Assembly: GCF_017874625.1 (NCBI RefSeq)
Contig: NZ_JAGIKZ010000014.1
Location: 34,755-98,754 of the forward strand
Length of the DNA: 64,000 nt
DNA from: Cytobacillus eiseniae
GTDB lineage: Bacteria > Bacillota > Bacilli > Bacillales > Cytobacillaceae
Direction: 5' to 3'
Of the stretch, positions 17,865-26,768 are shown in pieces (the first letter of the stretch is position 1; every line of letters starts with the position of its first letter). The notes below the pieces were generated by a model. The model ran no database searches. It was not told the DNA's origin and saw only the letters and a program-made list of their open reading frames with translations. A program made the translations under genes and the position numbers.

Positions 17865-18677
17865 TTATTTTTTAAACAAGCTTAGTATCTCAGTTAAGGA
17901 TTGATTAACTTTTGATACCAAAATTTTGTCGCTATTTTGACGAATAGATAAGCTGATATTATTTATCATTTCTTTAGCAATGTCAGTGTCTTTCAATTTT
18001 GAAAAAGAGGTAGTTAAGTTAGATTCATTGATAAGAGAATTGTACATATGATGTTCGATCGCTTCATAATATGAGCCAACTTTAGTTAAATTTCTTGTTG
18101 TAATCTTTATGGCTGAATCAAATTTCGAGATTGAATTTTCAGCGTCTGCTCGTGTTGCTAAAGAAACATTGTCTAGGTTTAGTGCAGTTGTACTCGTATC
18201 CATAAGTTCAATATTAATTTGCTGTCCGGGATTGGCACCTACTAGTAACGCTAATGACTGGTTAGCACCTAAAATACCTTTTGTGTTGAATTCCAGTGTA
18301 TTTGCAGTGTCGTTTATCGATTTCATTAATTGATCTAGCTCTAATTGGCTTGCCTCACGATCTGCAGTAGACAAAGTATCAGTTGCATTCATAACCGCAA
18401 GTTCCCGCCCTCTTTGAAGGAGAGTGTTCACATTATTAAGCCCCTCATTAGCTACCTGAAGAACAGAAAGCCCATCCTGCATATTGCTTTGCGAACGTGA
18501 TAACCCTCTTAATTGTGCACGCATAGTTTCAGAAATTGCTAATCCAGCAGCATTATCACTTGCACGACTAATAGAGGTGCCTGATGCTAGTTTCTCGATT
18601 GAATTCCCCATCAATTTTTCATTTTTTTGATACCGGTTAACAGAGAAAGAAATCATTGCTTGATTGTTTATTTTCAT
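17865..18677 (-). CDS. Second, divergent flagellin
   Basis: This 270-aa protein has a strong flagellin D1 segment at residues 24-130 (SIEKLASGTSISRASDNAAGLAIS; GLSVLQVANEGLNNVNTLLQRGRELAV). D0 is unusual: the N-terminus is MKINNQAMISFSVNRYQ rather than MIINHNIPAMNTHR, and the C-terminus ends SLTEILSLFKK without the ANQQPQGVLQLLR helix of Hag. It may be a minor filament subunit or a specialised cap- or base-proximal flagellin. A GAGGTG site precedes ATG 18677. It is opposite in strand to hag and divergent from a FliS paralogue. Confidence 0.85.
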   Translation of the reverse strand: MKINNQAMISFSVNRYQKNEKLMGNSIEKLASGTSISRASDNAAGLAISETMRAQLRGLSRSQSNMQDGLSVLQVANEGLNNVNTLLQRGRELAVMNATDTLSTADREASQLELDQLMKSINDTANTLEFNTKGILGANQSLALLVGANPGQQINIELMDTSTTALNLDNVSLATRADAENSISKFDSAIKITTRNLTKVGSYYEAIEHHMYNSLINESNLTTSFSKLKDTDIAKEMINNISLSIRQNSDKILVSKVNQSLTEILSLFKK

Positions 18678-18717
18678 TTTTACACCTCATTTTTATAAAA
18701 TAGAACAGCTATATTTT

Positions 18718-18743
18718 ATATCGACTCTTTTATTTGATATTTA
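18718..18743 (-). promoter_or_regulatory. Sigma-D promoter of the second flagellin
   Basis: On the minus strand TAAA (18743-18740), a 14-nt spacer and GTCGATAT (18725-18718) match sigma-D with one mismatch. The -10 octamer is identical to that of hag. The leader is only about 40 nt, without a CsrA hairpin like that of hag. Confidence 0.8.
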
Positions 18744-18804
18744 ATTCATAGGCTTAATTTACTAGGAAAATAAAAAAAATAATAGGAAGGAGACGGGTAA
18801 GTAT

Positions 18805-19203
18805 ATGAAAAATTATCGAAAAGCCCTGCATTTATATAATCAAACAAAAATTATATCTGCTCCCTTGGAAGAAATAATGATTACTTTCATTGATAAAGCC
18901 ATATCCTTAATTAAATTAGGCAGAGACGCCATAGATACCAAAGATTTAGTGGTTCAAAATCAAAGCTTGCAAGTAGCACAGGAATGTGTGCTCCAACTAA
19001 TTACATTTGTAATTATAGAAGAGAAACAAGGGGAAGAATTAATTATCATTTATGATTATTTGAATCGACAATTAATAAAGGCAAATTTAGAAGGTGACCA
19101 GAAGATACTGGATGAAGTATCCAATATTTTATTAGAGCAGAAAGATGATTGGGAAATAGCTATGAGAAGCAGGCGGAATAAGTATAGAAGGAACTTTATT
19201 TAA
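18805..19203 (+). CDS. FliS-like flagellin chaperone paralogue
   Basis: This 132-aa all-helical protein aligns with FliS of this window along its length: YNQTKIISAPLEEIMITFIDKAISLIKLGRDAI matches the FliS start, and IIYDYLNRQLIKANLEGD ... LDEVSNILLEQKDDWEIAMR matches the last two helices. It lacks the FliS N-terminal NNPYQSYQQNSV. It is divergent from the second flagellin gene with 127 nt between starts, which suggests a dedicated chaperone for that subunit (inference). GGAAGGAGA precedes the ATG by 11 nt. Confidence 0.72.
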   Translation: MKNYRKALHLYNQTKIISAPLEEIMITFIDKAISLIKLGRDAIDTKDLVVQNQSLQVAQECVLQLITFVIIEEKQGEELIIIYDYLNRQLIKANLEGDQKILDEVSNILLEQKDDWEIAMRSRRNKYRRNFI

Positions 19204-19301
19204 TTAGGATATTTTATATGTTGCTTACTTTACATTTAATTTAACTAAATAGGTTTATTTCAAAATCACTTTTGAATATTACAATATTATAGGACAATAC
19301 T

Positions 19302-19327
19302 TAAATATTTTCAGCTTTCTCCGATAT
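19302..19327 (+). promoter_or_regulatory. Sigma-D promoter of flaG-fliDST
   Basis: TAAA at 19302-19305, a 14-nt spacer and TCCGATAT at 19320-19327 match sigma-D with one mismatch. It lies 33 nt before the flaG start and places the filament-cap operon in the sigma-D regulon. Confidence 0.82.
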
Positions 19328-19360
19328 ATAAAGTAATTAAATATATTGGAGGCAAAAGTG

Positions 19361-19726
19361 ATGCTTGAGAGTCTTTCAACTAATGTCCTTTCCTCTCAGC
19401 TTAGAACCACTACATCAGAAGGAATAAGTTCATATTACCAAGGGAAAATTGATAAGATTGCCTATTCAGAACAACAAAATATTGAAGAGGGATATAAACC
19501 GAAAGAAAAGGAAGTACGGGAAATTGTAGATAGTATGAATACATTCTTGGAACCTGCACAGACTTCTATTCGATTTGAGTATCATGAAAAATTGAATGAG
19601 TATTATGTACGGATAGTAAATGATACAACAGAAGAAACAGTTAAAGAAATACCTTCTAAGAAATTACTGGATTTTTATGCGGCAATGACAGAGTTTGTCG
19701 GGCTTATGGTAGACGAAAAAATATAA
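19361..19726 (+). CDS. flaG: FlaG family protein
   Basis: This 121-aa protein has the FlaG C-terminal domain (residues about 65-121: FLEPAQTSIRFEYHEKLNEYYVRIVNDTTEETVKEIPSKKLLDFYAAMTEFVG), with the conserved V(R/K)E(I/P)P-type motif. Family members influence filament length. ATG 19361 has TGGAGG 8 nt upstream; a TTG at 19346 is in frame but overlaps the site. fliD starts 14 nt later. Confidence 0.9.
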   Translation: MLESLSTNVLSSQLRTTTSEGISSYYQGKIDKIAYSEQQNIEEGYKPKEKEVREIVDSMNTFLEPAQTSIRFEYHEKLNEYYVRIVNDTTEETVKEIPSKKLLDFYAAMTEFVGLMVDEKI

Positions 19727-19740
19727 GTGGGTGATTGGGA

Positions 19741-21219
19741 ATGGTACGAGTAAGTGGATTTGCAAGTGGAATGGATATTGATGATATCGTTAGTAAGATG
19801 ATGCAGGCACAAAGAGTGCCGCTTGATAAAATGGTTCAGAAGAAACAGTATTCTGAATGGCAGCGTGATGACTATCGTTCATTAAATTCAGCAATGCTAG
19901 AATTTGATCGATTTATTTTTGATGGAATTGGTATGGAAAGTTCATTTGCAAAGAAAATAGTAAATGTGTCAAATCCGAATGCGCTATCGATTAAGGGTGT
20001 AAATGCGACTAGTAATTTTTCTGGAACGATAACAGTGAAAGAGTTGGCTTCATCGTCGACGCTAATAGGTGATACATCTATAGATAATGCTACAAAAAAG
20101 TTATCTGATTATGGAATAACTCCAGGGGAAAATATAATAAAAGCGATAAATGAAAAAGGAGAAATGCAGGAATACAAGTTCCAAATTACAGCGGATGATA
20201 CGATGGATAGTGTGATCAATAAAATAAATTCCCAGACAGGTGTTACAGCTTTCTTTGATGGGACGGGTAAACTCTCATTCACATCAAAACAAACAGGAAA
20301 TGTGTCTGGTAAGGGAATTGAATTTGTCAGTGGAGATTTTGTTAATAAAGTGTTTACCAACGTGACAAGCACAGTAGGTGGAAATGCACAAGTGACTTAT
20401 AACGGGGTGGACATTGAACGAACATCGAATGTCTTCACAATCAATGGCGCAGAATTTACTTTAAAGGAAAAAACAACTGGTCCGATCACATTCTCTTCTA
20501 CTACCGATGTAGATGCTATTTTAGATACAGTTACACAATTTGTGAATAAGTACAACGAATTAATTGAAAAAATTAGTGATAAAACGACTGAAGCTAAATA
20601 CCGAAGTTTTACACCATTGACTGCTGAACAAAAGAAAGCGATGTCTGAAGATGAGATTAAGATGTGGGAAGAGAAAGCAAAGAGTGGAACTTTAAGAAGT
20701 GACCCTACTTTAAAAAGTTTATTATCAACAATGAGAACATCGTTGTACACTTCAGTTAGTGGGGCAACAGGTATACAAAATTTAAGTGAGCTTGGAATTA
20801 CCACAACGAAAAACTATCTTGAGGGTGGTAAACTAACGATTGATGAGAAGAAGCTGAAAGAAGCGATTTCAAAGGACCCAGGTGCGATTTATAAGTTATT
20901 TATGACTAAAGGTGAACCGGTTGATCCGGCTAAACCGGCTGGTCCATTTAAGAAAGAGACTCAAGGATTAGCATACCGTTTAAGAAGTGATCTAGATTCA
21001 GCTATGAAATCGATTACTGAAAAGGCTGGAAAAGCAGGCTATGTAAACGACAAGTTTTCAATTGGAAAATCTCTTAATGATTTAGATAAAAGAATCTCTG
21101 CTTTTGAAGTAAAATTAACAAGACTTGAAAACAGATATTATAGTCAGTTTACTGCTATGGAAAAAGCTATACAAAAAGCAAATAACCAAAGTACCTCACT
21201 TATGCAATACTTTGGATAA
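19741..21219 (+). CDS. fliD: FliD, filament cap protein (HAP2)
   Basis: This 492-aa protein forms the pentameric cap that folds flagellin at the filament tip. The N-terminus RVSGFASGMDIDDIVSKMMQAQRVPLDKM and the C-terminal coiled coil (DLDKRISAFEVKLTRLENRYYSQFTAMEKAIQKANNQSTSLMQYF) are canonical. The middle contains the exposed D2/D3 domains. ATG 19741 is preferred over an in-frame TTG at 19735. The gene heads a tightly packed fliD-fliS-fliT set. Confidence 0.96.
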   Translation: MVRVSGFASGMDIDDIVSKMMQAQRVPLDKMVQKKQYSEWQRDDYRSLNSAMLEFDRFIFDGIGMESSFAKKIVNVSNPNALSIKGVNATSNFSGTITVKELASSSTLIGDTSIDNATKKLSDYGITPGENIIKAINEKGEMQEYKFQITADDTMDSVINKINSQTGVTAFFDGTGKLSFTSKQTGNVSGKGIEFVSGDFVNKVFTNVTSTVGGNAQVTYNGVDIERTSNVFTINGAEFTLKEKTTGPITFSSTTDVDAILDTVTQFVNKYNELIEKISDKTTEAKYRSFTPLTAEQKKAMSEDEIKMWEEKAKSGTLRSDPTLKSLLSTMRTSLYTSVSGATGIQNLSELGITTTKNYLEGGKLTIDEKKLKEAISKDPGAIYKLFMTKGEPVDPAKPAGPFKKETQGLAYRLRSDLDSAMKSITEKAGKAGYVNDKFSIGKSLNDLDKRISAFEVKLTRLENRYYSQFTAMEKAIQKANNQSTSLMQYFG

Positions 21220-21244
21220 GGTTAATTAGGAAGGAAGTTAATAA

Positions 21245-21646
21245 ATGGCCATCAATAATCCATATCAATCATACCAACAAAATTCTGTAAATACCGCTTC
21301 TCCAGGGGAGCTAACTTTAATGCTTTATAATGGCTGTCTTAAATTTATTACAATAGGAAAGAAAGCAATAGAAAAGGGGAACATTGAAGATAAAAATACC
21401 AATCTTCTAAAAGCACAAAATATTATAAGAGAATTAATGGTTACCTTGAATATGGATGTAGCTATTTCTAAAGATATGATGGCATTATATGAATTTATTA
21501 ATCGTCGTCTAATGGAAGCAAATATGAAAAATGATCTTTCTGCTTTAAATGAGGTTGAAGAACTGATTACGAATTTCCGTGATACATGGAAGGAAGCGAT
21601 TCAGGTGAATCGTCAAAAACAATTTGGACAAAGTGGTCGGGTGTAA
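21245..21646 (+). CDS. fliS: FliS, flagellin export chaperone
   Basis: This 133-aa helical chaperone binds the flagellin C-terminus and prevents early polymerisation. The sequence NNPYQSYQQNSVNTASPGELTLMLYNGCLKFI and ALYEFINRRLMEANMKND are family signatures. AGGAAGG precedes the ATG. The last base of its stop codon is the first base of the fliT start (TAATG). Confidence 0.95.
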   Translation: MAINNPYQSYQQNSVNTASPGELTLMLYNGCLKFITIGKKAIEKGNIEDKNTNLLKAQNIIRELMVTLNMDVAISKDMMALYEFINRRLMEANMKNDLSALNEVEELITNFRDTWKEAIQVNRQKQFGQSGRV

Positions 21647-21993
21647 TGACAGATCTTCATCAATTCAATGTAATAACATTGCAGCTACTTGAGCTTTTAA
21701 CTACTTCGTTAGAGATTGACCGAGAAGAGAATATAATTAAAATTAATAGATTACTCGATCAACGTGAGGTTTTGATGGAGTCAATTCACCCTCCTTTTTC
21801 GGAAGAAGACATGAAGATAGGGCAGCAATTATTGCAGCTAAATATGCAAGTGAACAATCTTTTAGTTTCAAAAAAGCAAGAAATTCAACGTGATATGAAG
21901 GAATTAGATGCAAAGAAAAAGTCATCGAATAAGTATGTAAATCCCTATGGGAATTTTTCAATAGATGGTATGTTTTATGATAAGAAGAATTAA
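21646..21993 (+). CDS. fliT: FliT-like flagellar chaperone
   Basis: This 115-aa helical protein is in the fliT position and is translationally coupled to fliS. Heptad-rich helices span residues 5-40 and 55-95. FliT proteins of Bacillus are chaperones for FliD. Family similarity is weak, as usual for FliT, so the call rests on length, fold and order. An upstream in-frame extension into fliS is rejected. Confidence 0.8.
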   Translation: MTDLHQFNVITLQLLELLTTSLEIDREENIIKINRLLDQREVLMESIHPPFSEEDMKIGQQLLQLNMQVNNLLVSKKQEIQRDMKELDAKKKSSNKYVNPYGNFSIDGMFYDKKN

Positions 21994-22160
21994 TTCTCTG
22001 CTAGTAATTCTTGTTTCATGGAAACTCACGTTTGTAACTGAATAATGCGAAAGTTGACTTTGTCATTTAGATATTGGAAAATGCAAATTTGAAGTTTACA
22101 GCATATTTTACAGCTATAAATTGGTGGTAACATTGATATAAATGGATAGATTGATAAAAG

Positions 22161-22185
22161 GAGTAACCAAACGGTTACTCTTTTT
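22161..22185 (+). terminator. Terminator after fliT
   Basis: GAGTAACC at 22161-22168 and GGTTACTC at 22173-22180 form a perfect 8-bp stem with a 4-nt loop and a TTTTT tail. About 170 nt without a gene lie between fliT and this hairpin. Confidence 0.85.
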
Positions 22186-22228
22186 AGTTATAAAACCAAT
22201 AATTAATCTTCGGTCTCAGTAGGAGTAT

Positions 22229-23302
22229 TTAGTTATAATTAGTCATCTCTTTAGGCGACTCATCCATTAGACTTACTATTTTTAGTGAAGATTCTTTTCG
22301 TAAGTCAATATACACCTCTTGGAATTTGACTAAAGGTTGATGTGGTTCATTTTCATGAATAAATATAATCTGTGCCTCTTTGCCGTTACTTAATGTAACA
22401 TATTGATGAAGGTTCTGTCTCATTATGTATCTAACAAATGGAATAACAATAGCCGGGTTTAAATGACTTTCAGATACAGCATTTATAAGTTTATATACGC
22501 CAGTAAATGGGTTCCATTTTTTACTAACACCCTCTAAATCCATACATATAGCATTAAAGGAAGATGCTACTGAAATAATCTGGACAAAATATGGAATTTC
22601 TGATTCTTTCAATTGATTGGGATACCCATTACCATTTAACCTCTCATGGTGTTGAAGAGCAGATAATGGAACAAGTTGATTTAATTCTGGGATATCTTTT
22701 AATAAATTATATCCCAATTCTGTATGGTATTGAGCTGTATTATGTTCTTCAATATTGCAAGATTCCACAACATCATACAGATTATTATCTATGCCTAATA
22801 TACCAATGTCGTGAAATAGACCCATTTCCGAAAGTAGTAAGCAATCATTTTTTTTATACCCTAATAGTTTTCCAATCATCGCTGAGAGAATTCCGACATT
22901 TATACTATGTTGATATAGGTTATCATTCTTCTTTCCGTTATTTTGAATTACCTTTAGTATGGAGAAGTCGCAGAGTGATATTTCGATAAGCTCATGATAT
23001 TGCATTCTTAATGCCAATAAATCAATTTCTTTGTATGAATATAAGTTATGAAACACATTTTTAATATAGTCTTGAATTGATTGATAATACTTGGCACTTG
23101 GTGAATTATCTTCTTTTGTTGAAGATTTATTTGTATTCAAATCTACGCGTACTTTTTTGCCAAAACGGTATTTTTGAAGTAATAAAACATGAATTTCTTT
23201 TAGAACTGTTCCTTTTTTTAATAATAGAATCTCCTGTTCAGAAAAAATATCTTCACCAAGCTCACTTCCTACAAGATCAAAGGAAATTTGAACTTCCTCC
23301 AT
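22229..23302 (-). CDS. HD-GYP-like protein, copy 1
   Basis: This 357-aa protein has an N-terminal beta-rich domain (residues 1-60: DLVGSELGEDIFSEQEILLLKKGTVL) and an HD-GYP-like domain from about residue 110. HD-GYP domains hydrolyse cyclic di-GMP. Here the first motif is FHDIGI (canonical HDIGK) and the second is HHERLNGNGYP (canonical HHERxDGxGYP), so the Lys and the second Asp are replaced. Activity is therefore doubtful and a sensor role is possible. ATG 23302 has AAGGGGG upstream. A paralogue lies at 27259-28296. Confidence 0.82.
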   Translation of the reverse strand: MEEVQISFDLVGSELGEDIFSEQEILLLKKGTVLKEIHVLLLQKYRFGKKVRVDLNTNKSSTKEDNSPSAKYYQSIQDYIKNVFHNLYSYKEIDLLALRMQYHELIEISLCDFSILKVIQNNGKKNDNLYQHSINVGILSAMIGKLLGYKKNDCLLLSEMGLFHDIGILGIDNNLYDVVESCNIEEHNTAQYHTELGYNLLKDIPELNQLVPLSALQHHERLNGNGYPNQLKESEIPYFVQIISVASSFNAICMDLEGVSKKWNPFTGVYKLINAVSESHLNPAIVIPFVRYIMRQNLHQYVTLSNGKEAQIIFIHENEPHQPLVKFQEVYIDLRKESSLKIVSLMDESPKEMTNYN

Positions 23303-23443
23303 TTTTATCCCCCTTAAAGTAGCTAACATTATTTGTATATATTATATATATAGCCTAAATTTACCATGTGAATCAAAAAAAATGTACTAAAATTATCTTT
23401 CTTTTTAAAAAGGGGCTAAATGTCCTATGATATAAATCACATA

Positions 23444-23472
23444 TTGACATTTTTGGGCATTATGGGTATATT
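23444..23472 (+). promoter_or_regulatory. Sigma-A promoter of small gene, copy 1
   Basis: TTGACA at 23444-23449, a 17-nt spacer and TATATT at 23467-23472 are near consensus. The start codon is 66 nt beyond. The equivalent promoter in copy 2 is at 28422-28451. Confidence 0.75.
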
Positions 23473-23538
23473 ATCCAACGGAGGAATTATTTTATAAAAG
23501 TATTTTAAAATATATTTTAAAATTGTAAAGGTGATAGT

Positions 23539-23829
23539 ATGAATTCATTAAACGTAGATTGTATAAATAAAGAGAAAAATATAATTTTGACAAAATATGA
23601 CTATCATAAAAATCTGCTTAAAAACGAGATTAAAACTATTAAATCCATTAAAATACCAACTCAAGATTACTCGATTAAAAATATTGAATTAGTGGATTGG
23701 ATTATAGAAGAATTTACACCGAAAGAGCTTGAAAGTCTTTTAGAGGAGATTAAAATTGTAAAAAAACGAACACAGAATATAAAACCATTCCTATCAATTA
23801 TTGCGGTCGGATTATTACATAAGGTCTAG
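23539..23829 (+). CDS. Unknown small protein divergent from HD-GYP, copy 1
   Basis: I do not recognise a family. This 96-aa, Lys- and Ile-rich protein has a conserved core LTKYDYHKNLLKNE...KIPT...ELVDWIIEEFTPKELESL...EIKIVKKRT.NIK and a moderately hydrophobic end (PFLSIIAVGLL, residues 83-93). It could touch the membrane but lacks a full transmembrane helix. About 50 of 79 aligned residues are identical to the protein at 28490-28765. An AAGGTGA site precedes the ATG. Divergence from an HD-GYP gene at both loci suggests a functional pair. Confidence 0.72.
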   Translation: MNSLNVDCINKEKNIILTKYDYHKNLLKNEIKTIKSIKIPTQDYSIKNIELVDWIIEEFTPKELESLLEEIKIVKKRTQNIKPFLSIIAVGLLHKV

Positions 23830-24165
23830 TAGTAATAAGACCCTTTATGTTGTATTAGTTTATCGTATATAATATAATTCATTACTGAAGTACTCCTCTT
23901 TACAAAGGTAAAAGGAGGTATTAAGTATTAGAGTAAAGTAATTGTATAAGATTATCACATCTACTTAGCACGATAGTATTCAGGCAAAGAAAGGGAAGTC
24001 AGCATTTAAAAGGATATCGAGTTCCTTATGCAATTTCATCTTTTGTGGCTATTATTTTGATAGATAAAACATTTATAGTAATAAAATTTGTAATGAAATA
24101 GTTCCTTTTCTTCATTCTGAATGATTTGAAAGTTATCATTATTTTTTGTATTGGCAGGTGATTAC

Positions 24166-24366
24166 ATGGATATCGCATTACTATCAATGGCACTAAGCCA
24201 AGGACAAGTGCAGCAGCAAGCATCCATATCTGTCATGAAGAAGGCAATAGATCAAGCAGATCTAAAGGTTGACTTCATTAATCAAATGATGGGTGGAGCT
24301 GATTTACAGGCTTTACAACGAGCTGCAGAGCCGCATCTTGGGGGCAATATCGATTTAAGAGGGTAA
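24166..24366 (+). CDS. YjfB-like putative motility protein
   Basis: This 66-aa protein matches the YjfB family (small, motility-associated): MDIALLSMALSQGQVQQQASISVMKKAIDQ, then a C-terminal region ending PHLGGNIDLRG. AGGTGA lies upstream of ATG 24166; a longer ORF start at 24151 is not supported. The stretch 23830-24165 before it holds no other gene that I can see. A terminator follows. Confidence 0.82.
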   Translation: MDIALLSMALSQGQVQQQASISVMKKAIDQADLKVDFINQMMGGADLQALQRAAEPHLGGNIDLRG

Positions 24367-24376
24367 TGAAGACTAG

Positions 24377-24404
24377 GAGCAGCCAATTGGTTGTTCTTTT
24401 TTTT
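24377..24404 (+). terminator. Terminator of the yjfB-like gene
   Basis: GAGCAGCC pairs with GGTTGTTC (two G-U pairs) around a 4-nt AATT loop, with a T run of eight after it. Confidence 0.8.
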
Positions 24405-24545
24405 GGGCTGAAATTTATCAACTAAGGCTACTCATAAAAAGTGCAACTCCATATATTGCCTCCATCCTTTCTTCATATTCCCTTCACATTCCCCCGCTCT
24501 TGCCGATAAAAACAATAGAATGAATAAGTACGGAGTGATTCCCCA

Positions 24546-26465
24546 ATGCAAATAAATAATCTATTTCTTGGAACGCAATTACAACTAAATGAAGGCCCTT
24601 CGCTTGTACGTGCAGGCGATGTATTTCAGGCTGTTATTAAGGATCGATCGGATCAAAATAAAGTGACACTGACGATTAAGGGGCAAGAGGTGCCTGTTAA
24701 GTTTGAAGGGGAAATCCCAGCGAATGATCGTGTGACGCTTGAAGTGGTTCGTATCGATGAAAAGGGACAGTTGGTCGTTAAACCAGTGGAACAAGAGGCA
24801 ACTCCTTCTAATAGTCAACAGGATGGGAAAGTAATGAAAGCTGGCTCTGAACTTGCTTTATCGAATGAAGTAAGGGAAGCGGTCCAATATATGTCGAGTA
24901 AAGGGTATCGCTTAAGTAAAGAAGATGTGGCTGCTCTGCAAAAGTTTATGAAGAATGAAAAGGGAAGTCTGGAAGAAAAGATGGCAACGATTCAAGCCTT
25001 AGTTCAGAGGAAATTAGAATTAACCTCTACCCATCTTGCTTCGATCCACAGTGCTTTGCATGGCGAGTCAGCAACTAGTCTATTACTCAATTATTTAGAT
25101 GGCTTATCGATCTCGATGGAGCAAGAGGTTGAACTGCAAATGCCAACTGATAAAAAAGTAAATCAGCAAGTAACTGCCAATGAGAAGGAATCTAAGTCAA
25201 CGGATAAGATTGAGAGCACCCAGCAGATCCGAGTCAATGAAGCTGGTCAGGGAATTGATATGGCGGCAGAAGAAATAGATGCAACGCTTGACGATGTTAC
25301 TGATAAATTAACACAATCAGAAAAGATGATTGTTGCAAATGCAGTTCAATCGTTAAATTTAGATTCAAAAACTGTCATCGTTACTGAAATAACAGCGAAG
25401 CTTTCCCAACTGACGATGGATTTTAAAAAGGCGAAGCAAGAAGTGATGAACTTTTTAGAGCATCTGACAAAGGATCACCGAATACAAGCGCCACAGGCAA
25501 GGCAATTTCTTGAATCATCCATAAGTAAGTTGGACAATGCGATTTTAAAGGGAAACTATATGCTTTATGCAGATATGAGTACGGAGAAGGAATTATTGTC
25601 TGCAAGTTCTCAATTAGCAAGAGCAAAGGACTTAGTAATGAAGGGGAGTTATCCAGAAGCTCAGCAAATTGTTAAAGAGGTCCATGCATTGTTAGAACGT
25701 GTGAATTTTAAGCCATCAAACACAAAAATGATGCATTTCGTTTCTGAACAAAGTCTGATCCAAAAGGAAGGAAATCCTTCTAAACAATTAATCAATGAGC
25801 TTCAGCAATTAACGAAGCCATTGCCTCAACAAGATTATTCAGCTAGACAGGTGTATGAAACGGTTAAACGATTAGGCATCAGTCATGAAAACCAACTGGC
25901 TCACTTTCTTACAAGATCGACTAAGGGAGAGATGGAGCCTAATATAAAGTCGATTTTACTGAAAATGGTCCAGCTTGAGAATGGTGTAAAGGACGGGGCA
26001 CAGCCTTTAAATCAGGCGTTAACGAATTTGACAGGTCAACAATTACTGAATAAGCCAGATTCGTCAGGCATGCAAAATACCTTTATGCAATTCCCTGTTA
26101 TGGTTGAACATCAAAATGAACAGGTGAAAGTATTTATCAATGCGAAGAAGAAAGGGAAAGGGATTGACTGGGAAAATTGCCAGTTATATTTCGTTCTTGA
26201 AACGAAGAAATTAGGAGAGATCGGGGTTTCTGTCAAAGCAACGAATCGTAATCTTTCTATTACATTGAAAAATAATAATGAGCAATTTATAAGAAAAGCA
26301 GAACTGTTGAAGGAAGATGCGGCTGAACGACTGAATGAGATTGGCTATAAGGTTGCTGCGATTCATTTTAAGCCGTTTGCGGAAAAATCGAAGGAGTCGA
26401 TGAATGAGGAAATCGTGACCCCTCAGGAAGCTTCTGATGAGAGAGGATATGATGTGAAGATATGA
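24546..26465 (+). CDS. FliK-like large protein (YlqG-like)
   Basis: This 639-aa protein has no signal peptide. The N-terminal 85 residues are beta-rich, and the middle is helical and rich in Glu/Lys/Gln. The C-terminal 110 residues (FPVMVEHQNEQVKVFIN ... FVLETKKLGEIGVSVKATNRNLSITLKNNNEQFIRKAELLKEDAAERLNEIGY) resemble the FliK hook-length-control domain. In B. subtilis a comparable gene, ylqG, precedes ylqH, as here. It overlaps the FlhB-tail gene by 4 nt. The two may form an accessory type III export switch; function is inferred. Confidence 0.68.
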   Translation: MQINNLFLGTQLQLNEGPSLVRAGDVFQAVIKDRSDQNKVTLTIKGQEVPVKFEGEIPANDRVTLEVVRIDEKGQLVVKPVEQEATPSNSQQDGKVMKAGSELALSNEVREAVQYMSSKGYRLSKEDVAALQKFMKNEKGSLEEKMATIQALVQRKLELTSTHLASIHSALHGESATSLLLNYLDGLSISMEQEVELQMPTDKKVNQQVTANEKESKSTDKIESTQQIRVNEAGQGIDMAAEEIDATLDDVTDKLTQSEKMIVANAVQSLNLDSKTVIVTEITAKLSQLTMDFKKAKQEVMNFLEHLTKDHRIQAPQARQFLESSISKLDNAILKGNYMLYADMSTEKELLSASSQLARAKDLVMKGSYPEAQQIVKEVHALLERVNFKPSNTKMMHFVSEQSLIQKEGNPSKQLINELQQLTKPLPQQDYSARQVYETVKRLGISHENQLAHFLTRSTKGEMEPNIKSILLKMVQLENGVKDGAQPLNQALTNLTGQQLLNKPDSSGMQNTFMQFPVMVEHQNEQVKVFINAKKKGKGIDWENCQLYFVLETKKLGEIGVSVKATNRNLSITLKNNNEQFIRKAELLKEDAAERLNEIGYKVAAIHFKPFAEKSKESMNEEIVTPQEASDERGYDVKI

Positions 26466-26746
26466 TGCCTCAAAGTAAATATAAGATGAATCGGCCAAAG
26501 CAACCAATTGCTCCATCTGCTATTACTAGCTATAATAGAGAAAATAGGAATCCATTAGTGGAATCGGATCAAGAGAAATTTGCTCGAAAAGTGATTGAAT
26601 CTGCTGATAAGCAATCGATTCCACTGCAAGAGGACACGACATTAATCAAGAATCTTCTTGAAGTGGATTTAGGGGATTCGGTTCCCCCGCAATTATATGC
26701 CCTTATAGCAGAAGTATTAAAACTAATGGAAGAAATTGACGACTAA
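26462..26746 (+). CDS. FlhB C-terminal-domain homologue (YlqH/FlhX-like)
   Basis: This 94-aa protein matches only the cytoplasmic C-terminal part of FlhB: KFARKVIESADKQSIPLQEDTTLIKNLLEVDLGDSVPPQLYALIAEVLKLM. In full-length FlhB this region controls substrate switching. The self-cleaving NPTH motif is not visible. The start codon overlaps the previous stop (ATGA); an ATG three bases later is an alternative. Pairing with a FliK-like gene mirrors the FliK-FlhB interaction. Confidence 0.8.
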   Translation: MMPQSKYKMNRPKQPIAPSAITSYNRENRNPLVESDQEKFARKVIESADKQSIPLQEDTTLIKNLLEVDLGDSVPPQLYALIAEVLKLMEEIDD

Positions 26747-26768
26747 TTGTTAATAAAGGTGTGGGAAT

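Noticed and set aside
8228..18677. Mobile island carrying the leg genes
   Set aside because: No integrase, transposase, tRNA or direct repeats are seen at the edges, and base composition looks like that of the neighbours. Gain by homologous replacement cannot be excluded.
24499..24520. Sigma-D promoter before the FliK-like gene
   Set aside because: A GCCGATAA box is present near 24503 but there is no TAAA at the required distance upstream.
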